Positions 45,144 through 57,272 are shown, counted from the first letter of the stretch. The stretch: 64,000 bases of DNA from Trichothecium roseum (GCA_026184415.1 CM047944.1:2108001-2172000); one strand, 5' to 3'. The notes: generated by a model not told the origin, from the letters alone. Program-made: numbers and translations.

Positions 45144-46442
45144 TCAACCTGAACCGGTGCCTTTGGTGGTCCCAACAGTGCCTGACGATTGCTTTTGTTT
45201 CCGGCTCTCCTCTCTGTTTTGTTTAAGGATCGCAAAGGCCGCCTTGCCAACCTCGTCCTTGCGTCGTTTGATAAAGTCGGCTACTTTGTCCTGATCGAAG
45301 AAGTCGTTGTCATCCTTGAGACTCGCTTCGGGCAGAACGCCATACTCTTCGTCACCTTCGAGGATGATTCGTTTCAGTGCGCTGACGAGACAAGAGCGGT
45401 ATACGGAAGCGTCTTGGTTGCCATCATCGGCATCGGTCACGGCGGGGATGATGATCTGGTTCTTGATGCGGTCTCGCTGCTGCTCGCGTAGGAAGTTGTC
45501 TCGCCGGTTCTCGAACTGCTCTCTGGCTCCAAACTTCTCCAGGGCTTCCTCCGTGACCTTCTCTCGGGCCGTTACTTTCTCCAGGAATAGTCCCATTTCG
45601 CGGCACTTTGGGATAAACTCATTCTGCCACATGGCAAAGGCGGGTCGTTGCTTCATCCGCCGACGGTCGTTGCTGGTGAGTTGGCCCGGGTTACCGGAAA
45701 TGCCAGGCTCTGGGGCCTCTTTGTTCGGGACAGGATCTGACTCGGGCTCCTTGGGACGCACCCAGAACATGCGGCAGCTGGTGGTGTAATCAAACATATC
45801 CTGCAAGGACTCGAATTCGCCCTCGAAGAAGCGCTCGTGTGACAGGCCCAGGAAGTTGAGCGTTTCCGCTATGTCGTCCGTTAGGAACACCCTCGCACGT
45901 TTCCGGTCCGCGGCTTCGATTTCGGGGACTCGGATCCACATTGCGGTTGTGTCTATAGTGATGCCGTAAGGACGAATGATTGATCCCAAAATGCTCCAGG
46001 CATCGCCGTGAGAATGCTTGAAATAAACCCACTGCAGTTCTTGGAGATCTTTGCAGATCTTCACGTCCACCTGAACGTGCGAAGCCTTTTGACTGCCGTC
46101 TGCTTCGTCTCGGGGTATTTCGTTGGCGAACCGAGATGGCCACTGCAGGGCAAAGTGGCTTGCCACGTCTCCCTTTTCAATGATGGATCTGGAAGCACCG
46201 AGTGCGGTGCCGATCTTCTCCATAGACTCCTGAAATTCGAGTGTGGCAGTCTTGGGCCCTTGAACGAGTATGTCGACATCGCCATAGTCAACCTTGTCTG
46301 GACCATCTATGGGCGACTCGACGGTGACGTAAAGGGTTTGCAGAATGCGAGTGCACTCTTTCTTGACGTGCAAGTAAACGCATCGTGGCATGCGAGGGGT
46401 GTGCAGGGGGTCTGTGCCTTTGTTGAAAGCTGAGCCACCCAT
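45144..46442 (-). CDS. Hypothetical protein with nucleotidyltransferase-like N-terminus
   Basis: A single exon of 432 aa. The first six residues MGGSAF followed by DYGDVDILV (D55, D57) match the GG/GS...DxD arrangement of the polymerase-beta-like nucleotidyltransferase fold; the sequence then continues with FALQWPSRFANEI and HVQVDVKIC (a possible third acidic residue), then FKHSHGDAWSILGSIIRPYGI. A C-terminal part (about 265-420) is helical and highly charged, with KFGAREQFENRRDNFLREQQRDRIKN and ending in a Gly/Thr tail. If the fold holds, it would transfer nucleotides to an unknown acceptor; that is inference. There is no signal peptide or membrane helix. The gene looks conserved and well coded but I do not know a named family. 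The G-G-S motif starting directly at residue 2 is unusual. Confidence 0.7.
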   Translation of the reverse strand: MGGSAFNKGTDPLHTPRMPRCVYLHVKKECTRILQTLYVTVESPIDGPDKVDYGDVDILVQGPKTATLEFQESMEKIGTALGASRSIIEKGDVASHFALQWPSRFANEIPRDEADGSQKASHVQVDVKICKDLQELQWVYFKHSHGDAWSILGSIIRPYGITIDTTAMWIRVPEIEAADRKRARVFLTDDIAETLNFLGLSHERFFEGEFESLQDMFDYTTSCRMFWVRPKEPESDPVPNKEAPEPGISGNPGQLTSNDRRRMKQRPAFAMWQNEFIPKCREMGLFLEKVTAREKVTEEALEKFGAREQFENRRDNFLREQQRDRIKNQIIIPAVTDADDGNQDASVYRSCLVSALKRIILEGDEEYGVLPEASLKDDNDFFDQDKVADFIKRRKDEVGKAAFAILKQNREESRKQKQSSGTVGTTKGTGSG

Positions 46443-48252
46443 TGTAGCACTGATGATGTGCTAAATGCGTAGTGATAGCTCTTCAAATAGCAATGGAAGC
46501 CGCAGATCAGCAATGGGAAATGATAAAGAGGAAGAGTCCGACGTGCCTCGTGGCTTTGTTGATAGGACTTTGGGGCGTTGATAGTATTGGTGCTCGATGC
46601 AAAATGAAAGCCTAGATATAAACTGCCCAAAAGTGAAGTTGAAGAGTGGTCGTAGTTATAGCCAGATGCTGCTCAAAGGTTGCCTCGTATGGCCGGTGAC
46701 TCAGTGTTATTTGGTTGGTGGTGGTCGGAGAGAAGTTGGGGTAAAAAGGAACCTTGCAACTTTGGGAAGTTCTACTAGCTGAGGTACGGGCTTAGTTTCA
46801 AAGAATCCATGGCATAGTTGCCCCCTTTGGCCTGCCAAGCCTACTGAGTCGGAGCGGGGCGCCTCAAGCGTGATGACTCCAGGGAGAAAGCCCACTGTGC
46901 CTTCACTGCAATAGTAATGATGACATGGTAGCTAGAGGCCTAGAGGGTACAGGTCAAAGCACTGGGTTTCAGTGGAACTCCCAGGGCCAGGCATTGGGGG
47001 CCCTCTGGTTGGGACCTTGGAAGCCAATGTCTTGTGCTTACAGTATTGACCTCGGGACGGTACTTGGTGAACAAGAAGCCCCCTTCACCTACCTATAAAG
47101 ACCTGTTTGGCGATGCCGCTTGCTGCACCCTGATTTACTAATCAATGCAGTCTTTCATTTTTGCTATGCGGACACTTTGTTCAACTTCAAGGTTCTCTCT
47201 GAATTTGCATGTACAAAACAACTGGCAACATTAACCGACTTCTTTCTATGCCATCCTTGCTATAAGGGGCAAAGATTGCAAAATGTCCCGAAGCAGTACC
47301 CATGTCAAGACCCTTACGGTCAGGGCGGTATTAGAAAAAGCAAAGGGTCTCTCTGAATGGACTCTATCCTATCATCTTAATACATTACCTCGCTATTGGT
47401 GAATCATCGTTGGCTCTGCTAATCATCTACAAAGAGAAGCTGACACGAAATAGGAACCTCTTGCGAGACTTACTTCAGCAAACCAATGCTAGATCGAAAC
47501 AATAAAAAGGACATCGAGATGACAAACGGAACGACTAAAGGTACTGGACATGTTGATAACAGTCGTGCTGTTTGGCAGCGGCGTGTGTCCCAAAGTTGCA
47601 TCAGGATGTAACCACTTCTAGAGCTGTGTACAATGGAGAAGTTTATATACAAAGACTATATAATCCACTAGACGTGAACAATACGTCTCTACTGCGATGG
47701 CGGTAGCGGTGGTAGTAGCAGAGGTGGAGTTAATGGTCGTATAAGGTTCATGGCGCTCGGAGACGGGAGAATCATAAACGAAATACGCTTTGAGGCTTGA
47801 GGATACAACGCCTATCTTGAAAGCCAAATGCAAAACAGCCCTTCATATTCGATACTATATTACATGCTACGTAATATAGGCCGATGGGGCTGAAAACTAC
47901 CGTCACACAGCATCGTAGTTGGTTGGATGGAGAATAGGACAATGGTCACCCCTTGGTGTTGTACAGAGCCAACGTGGCTCCTTGTGCATCCTGTCCGAGA
48001 GCAAGAGGCGTGAGACGTTGCAGCTACATTGAAAGCAAATATGCTCGCATAAAAGTACTGGGAACTTTGAAGTGATAAGGTCATAGTAGTAGATATGAAG
48101 TTACGGTACGACAAGTTGGCAAGGCGGAATGAATGTTTGAAATGAAAGTAGCTGATTATTATAAAACTATACAAGAGTAAAAGACAAAAGTGCTGCTGCT
48201 GCTGCTGGATCACTTGTTCTCCCCTAGACGGTTTCCAATCCCTGCGTATTCC
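46443..48252. other. Intergenic, 1.8 kb
   Basis: It contains the promoter of the minus-strand nucleotidyltransferase-like gene and the 3' flank of the tubulin gene. I see no gene and no repeat of note. Confidence 0.5.
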
Positions 48253-50055
48253 TCATTGTTGCTCCTCCTCCTCCTCCTCCTCCACCACCTCCTCCTCTTC
48301 CTCATACACACCATCATCCTCGTCATCAAATGTCGCATCCTGATACTGCTGATACTCGGAAATGAGATCGTGCATGTTGGACTCGGCCTCGGTAAACTCC
48401 ATCTCGTCCATGCCCTCCCCCGTGTACCAGTGCAGAAAGGCCTTGCGCCGGAACATGGCGGCGAACTGGTCGCCGACGCGCTTGAAGAGCTCCTGGCAGG
48501 CCGTGGTGTTGGCGATGAAGGTGGCCGACATCTTGAGCTTGGGCGAGGCCACGGAGCAGAGGGCCGTCTGGATGTTGTTGGGGATCCAGTCGACGAAGTA
48601 GGCCGAGTTTCGGTTCTGGAGCTTGAGCATCTGGTCCTCGACCTCGCGCATGGCCAGGTTTCCGCGGCTAAGAGGGATTACGTACACGTATTAGAACAGA
48701 TACTATCCATATGTAGAAAGAAAAAGAAGAAAAGCCATGTTTGTATGGGAAAAAGGGGGTTGCAAAACTCACAAGATGGCGGAGCACGTCAGGAAGCGTC
48801 CGTTGCGAAAGTCGGACGCCGACATCATGTTCTTGGGGTCAAACAGCTGCGTAGCCAGCTCTTGGGCGCCCATGGACCGGAACGAGAGCGACTTCATGGC
48901 CGCCAGGGGCGCGAAGCCGACGCTGAAGAAGTGCAGCCTCGGGAAGGGCACCATGTTGACGGCGATCTTCCTCAGGTCCGAGTTGAGCTGGCCGGGGAAG
49001 CGGAAGCCCGTGGTGATGCCCGACATGACGACGGAGACGAGGCGGTTCAGGTCACCGTACGACGGGTGGGCGATCTTGAGCGTGTTCTGGCAGATCTCGT
49101 GCAGGGCCTCGTTGTCGATGCAGAAGGTCTCGTCCGAGTTCTCGACGAGCTGGTGGATGGAGAGGGTGGCATTGTAGGGCTCGACGACGACTTCGGAGAC
49201 CTTGGGGGAGGGGAGGACGGAGAAGGTGGCCATCATGCGGTCGGGGAACTCCTCGCGTACCTTGGCGAGCAGGAGGGTGCCCATGCCCGCGCCGGTGCCG
49301 CCGCCGATGGAGTGCGTCACCTGGAAGCCCTGCAGACAGTCGCAGCCCTCGGCCTCGCGGCGGACCACGTCGATGACCTCCTCCACCAGCTCGGCGCCTT
49401 CGGTGTAGTGGCCCTTGGCCCAGTTGTTTCCCGCGCCCGACTGGCCGAAAACGAAGTTGTCGGGGCGGAAGAGGTGACCGAGGGGGCTCGACTTGATGGC
49501 GTCCATGGTGCCGGGTTCGAGGTCGACGATGACGGCTCGCGGTACGTACTTGTTATTGGCTCCCTGGGAACGAGTTGCGTTAGAAGGCGTCGACTTGCTG
49601 GTTAACGTAGTCAAGAAGTGGCAACATACCTCGTTGAAATAGACATTCAGTCGTTCCATCTGCACACTCGCCGACTCGTCAGGGCTACCTCGGAAGCTGG
49701 AACATGTCAGCTATTCTTCACGATTCCAATATGGCAAATCCACTTACAATCCGCGTTCGTCGAGTCCATGTTCCTTAGTAATGTTGTCCCTAGGAGAATG
49801 TGAGTATTCGTGAATCGAGTCATAGTCGGTCTCAGAGGTTCAGGGGCAGTACCAAAACGCTGTTCCAATCTGGTTGCCCTGTTGTAGAAAATAACAGAGG
49901 TAAGTACGAGCAGGTGACGCTGAGCTTATGTTGGATATGTTTCCTTACACATTGGCCTGTTTGCAGGTGGATCTAGGAAAGAGAAAATTGTCAGTATGCT
50001 TGCTGGTCATTATACTCCAACACAAGGCAAACATCAAACTCACAATCTCGCGCAT
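48253..50055 (-). CDS. Beta-tubulin, divergent paralogue
   Basis: Seven exons, 458 aa: 50044-50055, 49949-49972, 49853-49878, 49748-49789, 49630-49696, 48773-49563 and 48253-48667; introns of 51-105 nt, all in frame. The start MREIIHLQTGQC carries the MREI autoregulation motif. Also seen: GQSGAGNNWAKGHYTEGAEL, the GTP loop GGGTGAGMGT, NPSYGD-like HPSYGDLNRLV and RKAFLHWYTGEGMDEMEFTEAESN. It pairs with alpha-tubulin in microtubules. The divergence is marked: four extra residues in the first 60 (FFRGSPDESASVQ), MDAIKSSPLGHLF, AAMKSLSFRSMGAQ, and an acidic tail ending EEEEEVVEEEEEEEQQ, longer than usual. Residues equivalent to F167, E198 and F200, where benzimidazole resistance arises, are wild-type (here 171, 202, 204). 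Such text suggests a second, specialised beta-tubulin, as in TubC-type genes, rather than the main one. Confidence 0.93.
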
Positions 50056-50888
50056 TTTCAAACACCAGAGGCTGCGATTTTCTTTGAACTCGGTCACAAA
50101 ATTAGTCGGCAGAATCGTCAAGCAGGAATACTTTGTCACTCAAACACATATGAGGAGGGCGTACTCGAGCAACCTGCTAAATCTTTCCATTAGGGGGACT
50201 ATATAACTAACTTGAAAAACATGTTCAAACTCTTCTTCTGGAATAGGAGCACCGGCGTTGAATCTCGACCAAGCGAAACCCGGTCCTTGGGGGTTTTGAG
50301 GCTTCCTCGATGTCAACCCCCGATCTCCGCCGTGGCCGTGGGTGGGGGTCAGGCACCGAACGGATTATAGCGGCGGGGAACGGTTACGCTACCCGAGACA
50401 CTGGGAATATTCCACGGTTCCCACTAATGGGAAGAAGCTATGTACGGCATTCATGGCCGTAAGGCTGCCGTGCTATGAGATGAGAAACATTTCCCGAGTA
50501 GGCGTCGATGTACGGAGTATGCCTAAAGGGTAGCCAACCATCCACCAACCTCCCCCCCCAGCTGCTAACCTGCTAGGCATTAGTGGTCCGCCCTACGGGT
50601 TGGGTGTTCAGGGGTGTCCAGGGACCCTTCAGGGGCACGAGCTCTCCAGGCTACTATGATCATCCAGGGTGGGGCAGATCAAGGTTGAACTCCCGCCGAG
50701 TCGGCGGAATCTGAGCCTGTCGTCCAAACCAGCCGACCCTCCGGATCCTCACGCACCGACACACGCCCACCAACTCCGTTTCACACGCGTATAGCACCCC
50801 GCCGAAACCCGGAAGGGGGACCACCAAGGAAGAAAGAGAAGAAAATTCAAGGAATTAGGTACAATCTTACCATCCAATCGCCATCGAT
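50056..50888. other. Divergent promoter region
   Basis: It lies between the divergent beta-tubulin (minus) and the Zn2Cys6 regulator (plus). It has a TACGGAGTA motif at 50512 and no gene. Confidence 0.6.
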
Positions 50889-53205
50889 ATGGAAGACCAC
50901 CCAGCCAAACGGAGAAAGATCCGCAAAGGCACGCGAAGCTGCTGGGAGTGCAAACGGAGGAAGATACGCTGCAGCCTGGGCGACAAGGAGGAGGAGGAAC
51001 AAACTGGAGGCCTAGGCGGCAGCCCCCCGTGTCTAGGCTGCAGACAACGAGGAACGCCATGCGCCGGACAGGAGCAGCCTGAACCGGAGAAGAAACGACA
51101 AGATGAGAGGCAGTCTCTGGTGGAAAAGATTGCGACCCTGATTGAGCAGTACGGTGCTCAGACTTCGACCGTCTCGACCGTCTCGACCACCAACCCAGAA
51201 GCTCTACTACCGTCGGAATTACGGCGACATCAGGACACAAATGCCGTTCTGGAAGCAGTGCAGCGGCCCAATCAGAGTTTCTCTAGTACTGCGCGCTCTC
51301 TCGGACTTGGTCAGCCATGTTCCCATGTACAGAGAGAACCCGTGAGGACCCCCGTGTGATGTTACCTATAGTATCCCAAACTAATACATAGCATCCGCGT
51401 AGAGGCTGAACGAGACCACATCTGACCAGCAGATTCATGCACTGGATGAAAACTTGCATATTGACTCTTCGTCTTACTCAAAGTGCTCAGGGCCCCTCCG
51501 ACGCGCACTACCAAGCCCCGTTGACCTAAGCATGATACACGAGCTCAACGACCAGATAACCACCTGCCTTCACCACATGCTACTCGTGCCCTATCGGGGC
51601 TCAGGCTTTCAAGAGTTTAGTCTGAAAAGACTGACAGAAGTACTCCAAGACGGCTCGACCGACGTTGTCGCCACCGCAAAAAGTCTCTTCATCCTCGCCA
51701 TATCCTTCCAAAACTATCGTGTCGTCTCGACGCACCACCGCCACACAGCTCTGCCGTTTTCGGAGACCCCCCAGCGTATCATATCACGGCTCGTGGAAGT
51801 GGCCTCGTCCTTGATCATTGACGACGATGTTGTGTCAACCGCGGATGGCCTCGAGTGCCTCATGCTTCGGGCGGTATTCCTGGCCTACGACGGCCGCCTC
51901 AAGCCCGCCATTGTGACACTCCGGAGAGCTATAGTAATAGGGCAGCTTCTCGGCGCGCATCTCGTCTACGAATCCTCCCACACAGCCGACGACCCCTCGC
52001 GACGTCTTGCCTTCGTCTGGCACCGCCTCAACTACTTCGAGATGCTCCTCTGCCTCGTCCTGGGTCTCCCTCAAGGGGCTCCCAGCGCCATGCAGTCATT
52101 GACCGAAGACCCGGCCGCGAGGAACCTGCACCCCATGGAGGAGCTGAAATACCGACATTGCAACATTATCAGCCAGATACTCCAACGCAATCAGAGCCAG
52201 TATGGCCTCGCGGACGCTGCATTAACCAGGCACATCGACCTAGAGCTCCAGGAGGCGGCGAGGAGGATGCCGTCAGGCTGGTGGGTACAACCCACACTGG
52301 CCGACATCCAGCGGGACGGCACCGCCTGCTCGCTCGAGGTGGCCAGACTAACGAGCCAGTTCTTCCATTATTACCTCGTCACCATCCTGCACTTTCCCCA
52401 GATGATACCAGGCGTCATCACCCCCGACGATAAAGGGGGGAAGAAGGCACGGAGCGAGTGCGTATGTGCCGGCTCAGCTCGCGAGGTCCTGACGCGGTTC
52501 GACACCTGCCGCAGTGTAGAGACCCTTGGCTATCCTTGTGGTGCGGCGGATTACTTCGCTCTGTCGTCCTGCACGGTGCTGCTGCTTGCCCACATCGGTA
52601 GTCACTACACGTGTGGTGCGGGGGCTGAAACAAGTTCGCAGCTCGCGCACCAGCGCCTTTCTGATCGAAGCCTTGCCTCACGGACCCTAGAGCGCTTCTC
52701 GCAGGGTTTGACCTGCAGAAACACATACCAGGAACAAGGCGACGAGGTACGGGAGCTGCTGAGGGCCGAAGAGATTGTGGACTCCGCGTGCTTCGAAGCG
52801 AGGAGAAGCCAGGGGTTAGATCATCAGCACAAAGACACAGATCACGAAGACCGCCACTCACGGCCTATTCACCGCTTACATCACCACCTCTTTGGCACCT
52901 TGAGCATCATGCGCTCCGGCGAGATTTTGCACGAGGCGCCTCGGAAGCAAAAATCACCGGTTTCGCCATTGAGACGGCCAAGGAGTCCAAGGCCAGTCAC
53001 GGCGAATCGACATCACCCGGCGGGCGTGTTTTGGAGCGAAGAGTCTCGAGGAAGACATGTCAGGCCAGCTTCTCGTTCGAGCGCGGAGCAAGCTTCGTTT
53101 GATATTCTGCCAGAACTGACGGAGACGATAAACCCTGCTGATATTAACCTGCCCAAACATCTTACAGATGATGTAAACTCCTTCTTTTTCGCAACCGACT
53201 TTTGA
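50889..53205 (+). CDS. Zn2Cys6 transcription factor
   Basis: Two exons, 50889-51341 and 51403-53205 (intron 61 nt, GTGAGG...GCGTAG), 751 aa. The zinc cluster is CWECKRRKIRC then CLGCRQRGTPC (C18, C21, C28, C48, C51, C58). The loop between the third and fourth Cys is 19 residues and Glu/Gly-rich, longer than the usual 5-12. Basic residues precede it (KRRKIRKGTR), forming a nuclear signal. The rest matches the fungal-specific regulatory middle region: LKRLTEVLQDGSTDVVATAKSLFILAISFQNY, CLMLRAVFLAYDGRLKPAIVTLRRAI, DDPSRRLAFVWHRLNYFEMLLCLVLGLP. Targets are unknown. Between about 52940 and 53100 the annotated frame turns Arg/Pro/Ser-rich, while another frame looks more protein-like, before the first frame again reads well to the end (FDILPELTETINPADINLP). 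A pair of compensating frameshifts is possible. Confidence 0.85.
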
Positions 53206-54621
53206 CCATATTGGCCTGCTATTGACTAAACTACTAGTCACATATACAAGGACACAAAAAGCGAGCTTTCCAAAGTAATCGACGGCAGGGTACGACTAAA
53301 GCTGAGCCCTTCGTCGGGAGGAGTAAGAGTAAGCAAAGCGGCGCGGGCATGCTATCGACTCACATTGATCCTCTTTTTTCTTTTTCTCCCCTGTTTAAAT
53401 TTACATATCGCACATACTTTACTATGTGGTGAGCCACTGCTTGGACAACCGCCATTTTGGATTTTTTTTTCTACAGCCCTCGACGTTTTCATCTTATAAA
53501 TCATGGCATCGACGGGACATAATCCTCATTTTCGATATCTGGTTGGCAGTATAGCATTTTATACCCAATCCTGTTCGAGACTGATAGCGTCCACCGGATT
53601 GGATAAAAACCTTACGTTTTGGGAATGTTGAGGGCAGCGATGTTTGTGAGTAAAGCTGCGACGACACAGGCAACAATTTGAATTGAATATACCCATGATT
53701 TATTGGGGAGTCAAATAAACTGATTTGACGGAAACTTTACCCCATCACCGACATCTTTTGTACGCGTCGGATGAAACAATGCAGCACTGAAATCTCACAC
53801 GGCTGGCCCTCTACTCGAGCAAGCCAACATCCGCCTCTGACTGTTCCCAACAACTAGTATCCTCTCGAACGGTCTAGAACAATGCAAAGAGAGCAACGGA
53901 CCATCGGTCGACGAGGTCTGCCCGAATGGCCACAGCCGAAAGTCGTACGGCGGCGAAAGAAAAGACAGCCTTCGGTACGGTGCCATCCCGCCCGCGGGAT
54001 CGTCCTCGTATCGCTCCAATATGCAAGATGCGATGCTGCAAACCTTTCGACCATCTTATACCCTGTACCCCTGGAAATACATAAGAAAAAGAAAAATGGT
54101 GCCGAGTGCTCAGGTTAGGATGAGCGAGGCGGCGGCGTAAAGCGTAGGCCGGGCTACGCTATTGGCTGTCACCTTGCAGCTCACCTGCATGGCTCCATCC
54201 CCACAGCGCTTCGTATACGAAGAGGAGGCTTTTTTGACAGCAAAAACTGTCCGGGCTTATGCAGAGCTGGCTTGGCTGCGTTGGCGCTGGCCGCATCCTG
54301 CGGCTGAATGACACGGCGAGAAAAATGATTAGGGAAAAGGAAAGCAGAGAGAGAGAAGAAGAACGGTATGCTTGGTGGTGGCATGTTGGGTGCAACGATA
54401 GCGTCCTCCCCTTGACGACCTTGCATTTCAGCTTGCTGTGCGGATCAGTCCATGCATGCTTATTACTTAGCTGGATACGACTCTGCCCGAGCGTGTAAAA
54501 ACCTGATCGAGCTGCCGTCAAAGCGCGCGCGAGAGTATATATAAAACGAGGAAGAGTGCCTGAACATTCATACGTTTGCTTCCGGTCAGGTTATTCTTCC
54601 CCCCCATCAACATTGCACATC
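53206..54621. other. Intergenic, 1.4 kb
   Basis: It contains the 3' flank of the regulator and the promoter of the secreted-protein gene, including a TATA box at 54536. I see no gene. Confidence 0.6.
54536..54546 (+). promoter_or_regulatory. TATA box of the secreted-protein gene
   Basis: TATATATAAAA stands 76 nt before the ATG at 54622, followed by a CT-rich leader with CATCAACATTGCACATC just before the start. The spacing fits an inducible fungal promoter. Confidence 0.5.
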
Positions 54622-56016
54622 ATGTTGGCTCTATTGAAAGTGGTCGGACTTTTGCCGGCGCTGGTAGTTGCGGCGCCATACTTGCAGACGCTATCCATCG
54701 AGGTCGAGCCCAAGCAGGTGATTGTCAATGGCACGGTCGAGTACACGTCCCAGTGCAAGACGTGCCCGTACAACCTCTGCCCCAACATCAATGTCCCTTG
54801 GGGCGGTGACAACGTCACACTGACCTGCTGGACCAAGTATGTGCACACAACAGAGACGTATCGGCATTTTAAGCTGACGAATGGGATATAGCGGTGACAA
54901 GATTGGAGACACCAAGCTGTGGCGTATGTTTGGGTCATAATTTTCGTGCATCATTGTTTTCTTGTGCTGACCTTGCGTAGTGAAGACCACTGACAATTGC
55001 TACATTACCGAGTACGATCTCGTCGAGTACGCAGGAGATTGTAAGTGCAATATGTGATAAAAGTGCATGCGTATTCAAACGCTCATGACGTGTGACACAG
55101 TCACTGCCGATCTCAAATACTGCGGCCGCGTACAAAAGGACATCACCACGCAGGATGCCGAAGTCAGGTATCTGTCCGAGTGCAAATGGGGCTACTCGAC
55201 CTCTGATGAGTCCATCAAGTATTACGGCCGTGATGTCGACGTAACCTTGACCTGCTACGCCAAGGGCACGGAGGTTGTTGGAGATTCGTAAGTTTCCTGC
55301 TCACCCGCATGAGAAGCTCCTGCTAATTGGGTTTCGCAGATTCTGGTACAAGGTATGCATCAGCAGCCTCGGTCAGCAACTTTAATGTACTGATTGATTG
55401 TAGACGACCGACAACTGCCAAGTCAGTGGCTCCGGCCTGTGGGAAGAGCCAGGTATGACAACTTTTGCAAAAGCACGATACCCATATCCAGCTGTGCTAA
55501 TGTGCATATGTAGATCGGTCCAGCCTGGACGACTGCGGCCCTGAGCCCGGTCCCCGTATCAACGAGACCAAGCGCGCCGTCGACCCCGAAGAACGTTCCC
55601 TGGTCCCCCGCTGGCTGCAGCCCGAGATCATTGGCGAGGAGTACGCGCCCTGCTACAGCTGCGCCAAGACTGGCGACCCGGCGTGCAAGGTGACGACGAC
55701 TTATGAGTTCAACGACACTGTCGCCAGCCAATGTCTGACTCACGAGGACATCACCTACCCCAACGGGACGTTTTCGAGCAAGAGGTGGATGGTAAGAGCT
55801 TTTAGCTTTCTCGGTTGCGTACTATGCGTTCCTTTTTCTGACATATCGCAGCTTACTACCGATTGGTGCTATGTCAACGGCGACGACTTCTGGGTACCTC
55901 CGTGGGACAGTACGTATTTGCCCAGCAGCTTCTTTTCTCCGGGTGCGACTTAATACTAACTGACTTTTTTAGACTACCGTTATCCAATCTGCTCTTACTG
56001 GGAGGGTTACGAATGA
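54622..56016 (+). CDS. Secreted cysteine-rich protein with three SH3-like units
   Basis: Nine exons, 311 aa: 54622-54836, 54892-54923, 54981-55040, 55101-55287, 55340-55352, 55404-55452, 55514-55791, 55852-55909 and 55973-56016. Exon 5 is 13 nt. Every join closes in frame. Residues 1-17 are a signal peptide (cleavage near VVAA-PYL). Three repeated units are visible: TLTCWTNG...TKLWLKTTDNCYI, TLTCYAKG...DSFWYKTTDNCQV and SSKRWMLTTDWCYV. This W-TTD-C pattern with an upstream TC is that of small SH3-like modules found in secreted fungal proteins. About 20 cysteines and NGT/NVT/NET/NDT glycosylation sites are present. There is no membrane helix or GPI signal at the C-terminus (SYWEGYE). A role outside the cell, such as surface contact or host interaction, is inference; I know no named function. 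Confidence 0.82.
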
Positions 56017-57272
56017 TGCCGTGCATTTTTCTGCGCTATTGTAATGGCTTCTGTCAAAGCTGCCGGGAATATCGGGCTGCCTGGTTCAAGATGCAAAGCA
56101 CATAGTAAAAAATGGAAAGAAATATCAAGTTTTTTTCAAGCTGGAGTTATTGATGTCGAGACGTTATCATGGATTTGCGGTCGTTTGGTGTATTTGGGTA
56201 TCCAAGGAAAGCACAAAAGACAATAGCCATTGCAGCCAAAGCGTACCTGCCGGCTCTCCTTGTACTTTCCCAACGGGTTATTTCCTTCCTGATCATCTCA
56301 GATTCCTAAATGTACATACGAGGAAATAGCAGGCGAATGAAGCAAGAAGTTGGCTGCCGTGCTCGACGATAGGGGCAGGAGATACCCAAAGCCAGTCCTC
56401 ATGGAAACAAACGCTTTTGTGATGACTTCCAATCAGCAAACGTAGTACCACTAGTGCCTACCTAAACATGTACCATTCATCGACATCCATTAACAGCGCC
56501 GATAAATTGTATGTCCAAAGCCAGTCTATTCTCCCCCAAACCGTCACGGCAAATACTATTGTTTGATTCGTAACCGCGAATTAGCCGTGGGTTTTGGGAT
56601 TCTCATGTTGAGATCCCACAATACTATGGCCACATCACCGAGAGATGGGTATCAACTTCACTTTTGCACCTGCGTCAACAACTCATCCCTTCAACCTCTA
56701 ACCTGAGAAATATGAAGTTACTCAATGCTAACCTGCGCGGCGTCCTAGATTATCTGCACAATGCGCGTCCCAAGATGTCATACGAAGTTTCTACCCTCAC
56801 GCGGCAGGCCTGAAGCAAAATAGTGTAGATATGAGTCTAAGGCAAGACTGTGCCTGGCCTGAACTCCACCGAAGAGCTTTATAAAGGTAAACGCCTCACA
56901 AAATAAAATGAGAGAAATACCAAGGTCGACGAACTACTCTTATGATCTTGAGAGAGAAAGCGATGGCGCAGATACAAGCCGGGGGTTAACGCCACTTTCC
57001 CCCGCCCCGGAGGTGGGGGATCAGCATTAACCGTTGGCATTGATGAATAAAATAGAAAGCATGGCGCCTAGAGATGCCTCTTTTGCTAAAGAGGCGAAAT
57101 GCGAGCGGGGTTGCCCACTGCAAAATTATGGCCCTTTGGTATTGCCCAATAGCAGAAGTACGGATCATGCTGCAAAGATTGGCTGCGCGCCCACCCACTC
57201 TTGCCCATTTCCTCATACACTTGGCCTCGTTGTTCGTTCCTCCGTCTATGGCTGCACCTACCAAGGTCGGCC
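56017..57272. other. Intergenic, 1.25 kb
   Basis: It lies between two plus-strand genes. The later part is the promoter of the second Zn2Cys6 regulator. I see no gene or notable repeat. Confidence 0.6.
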
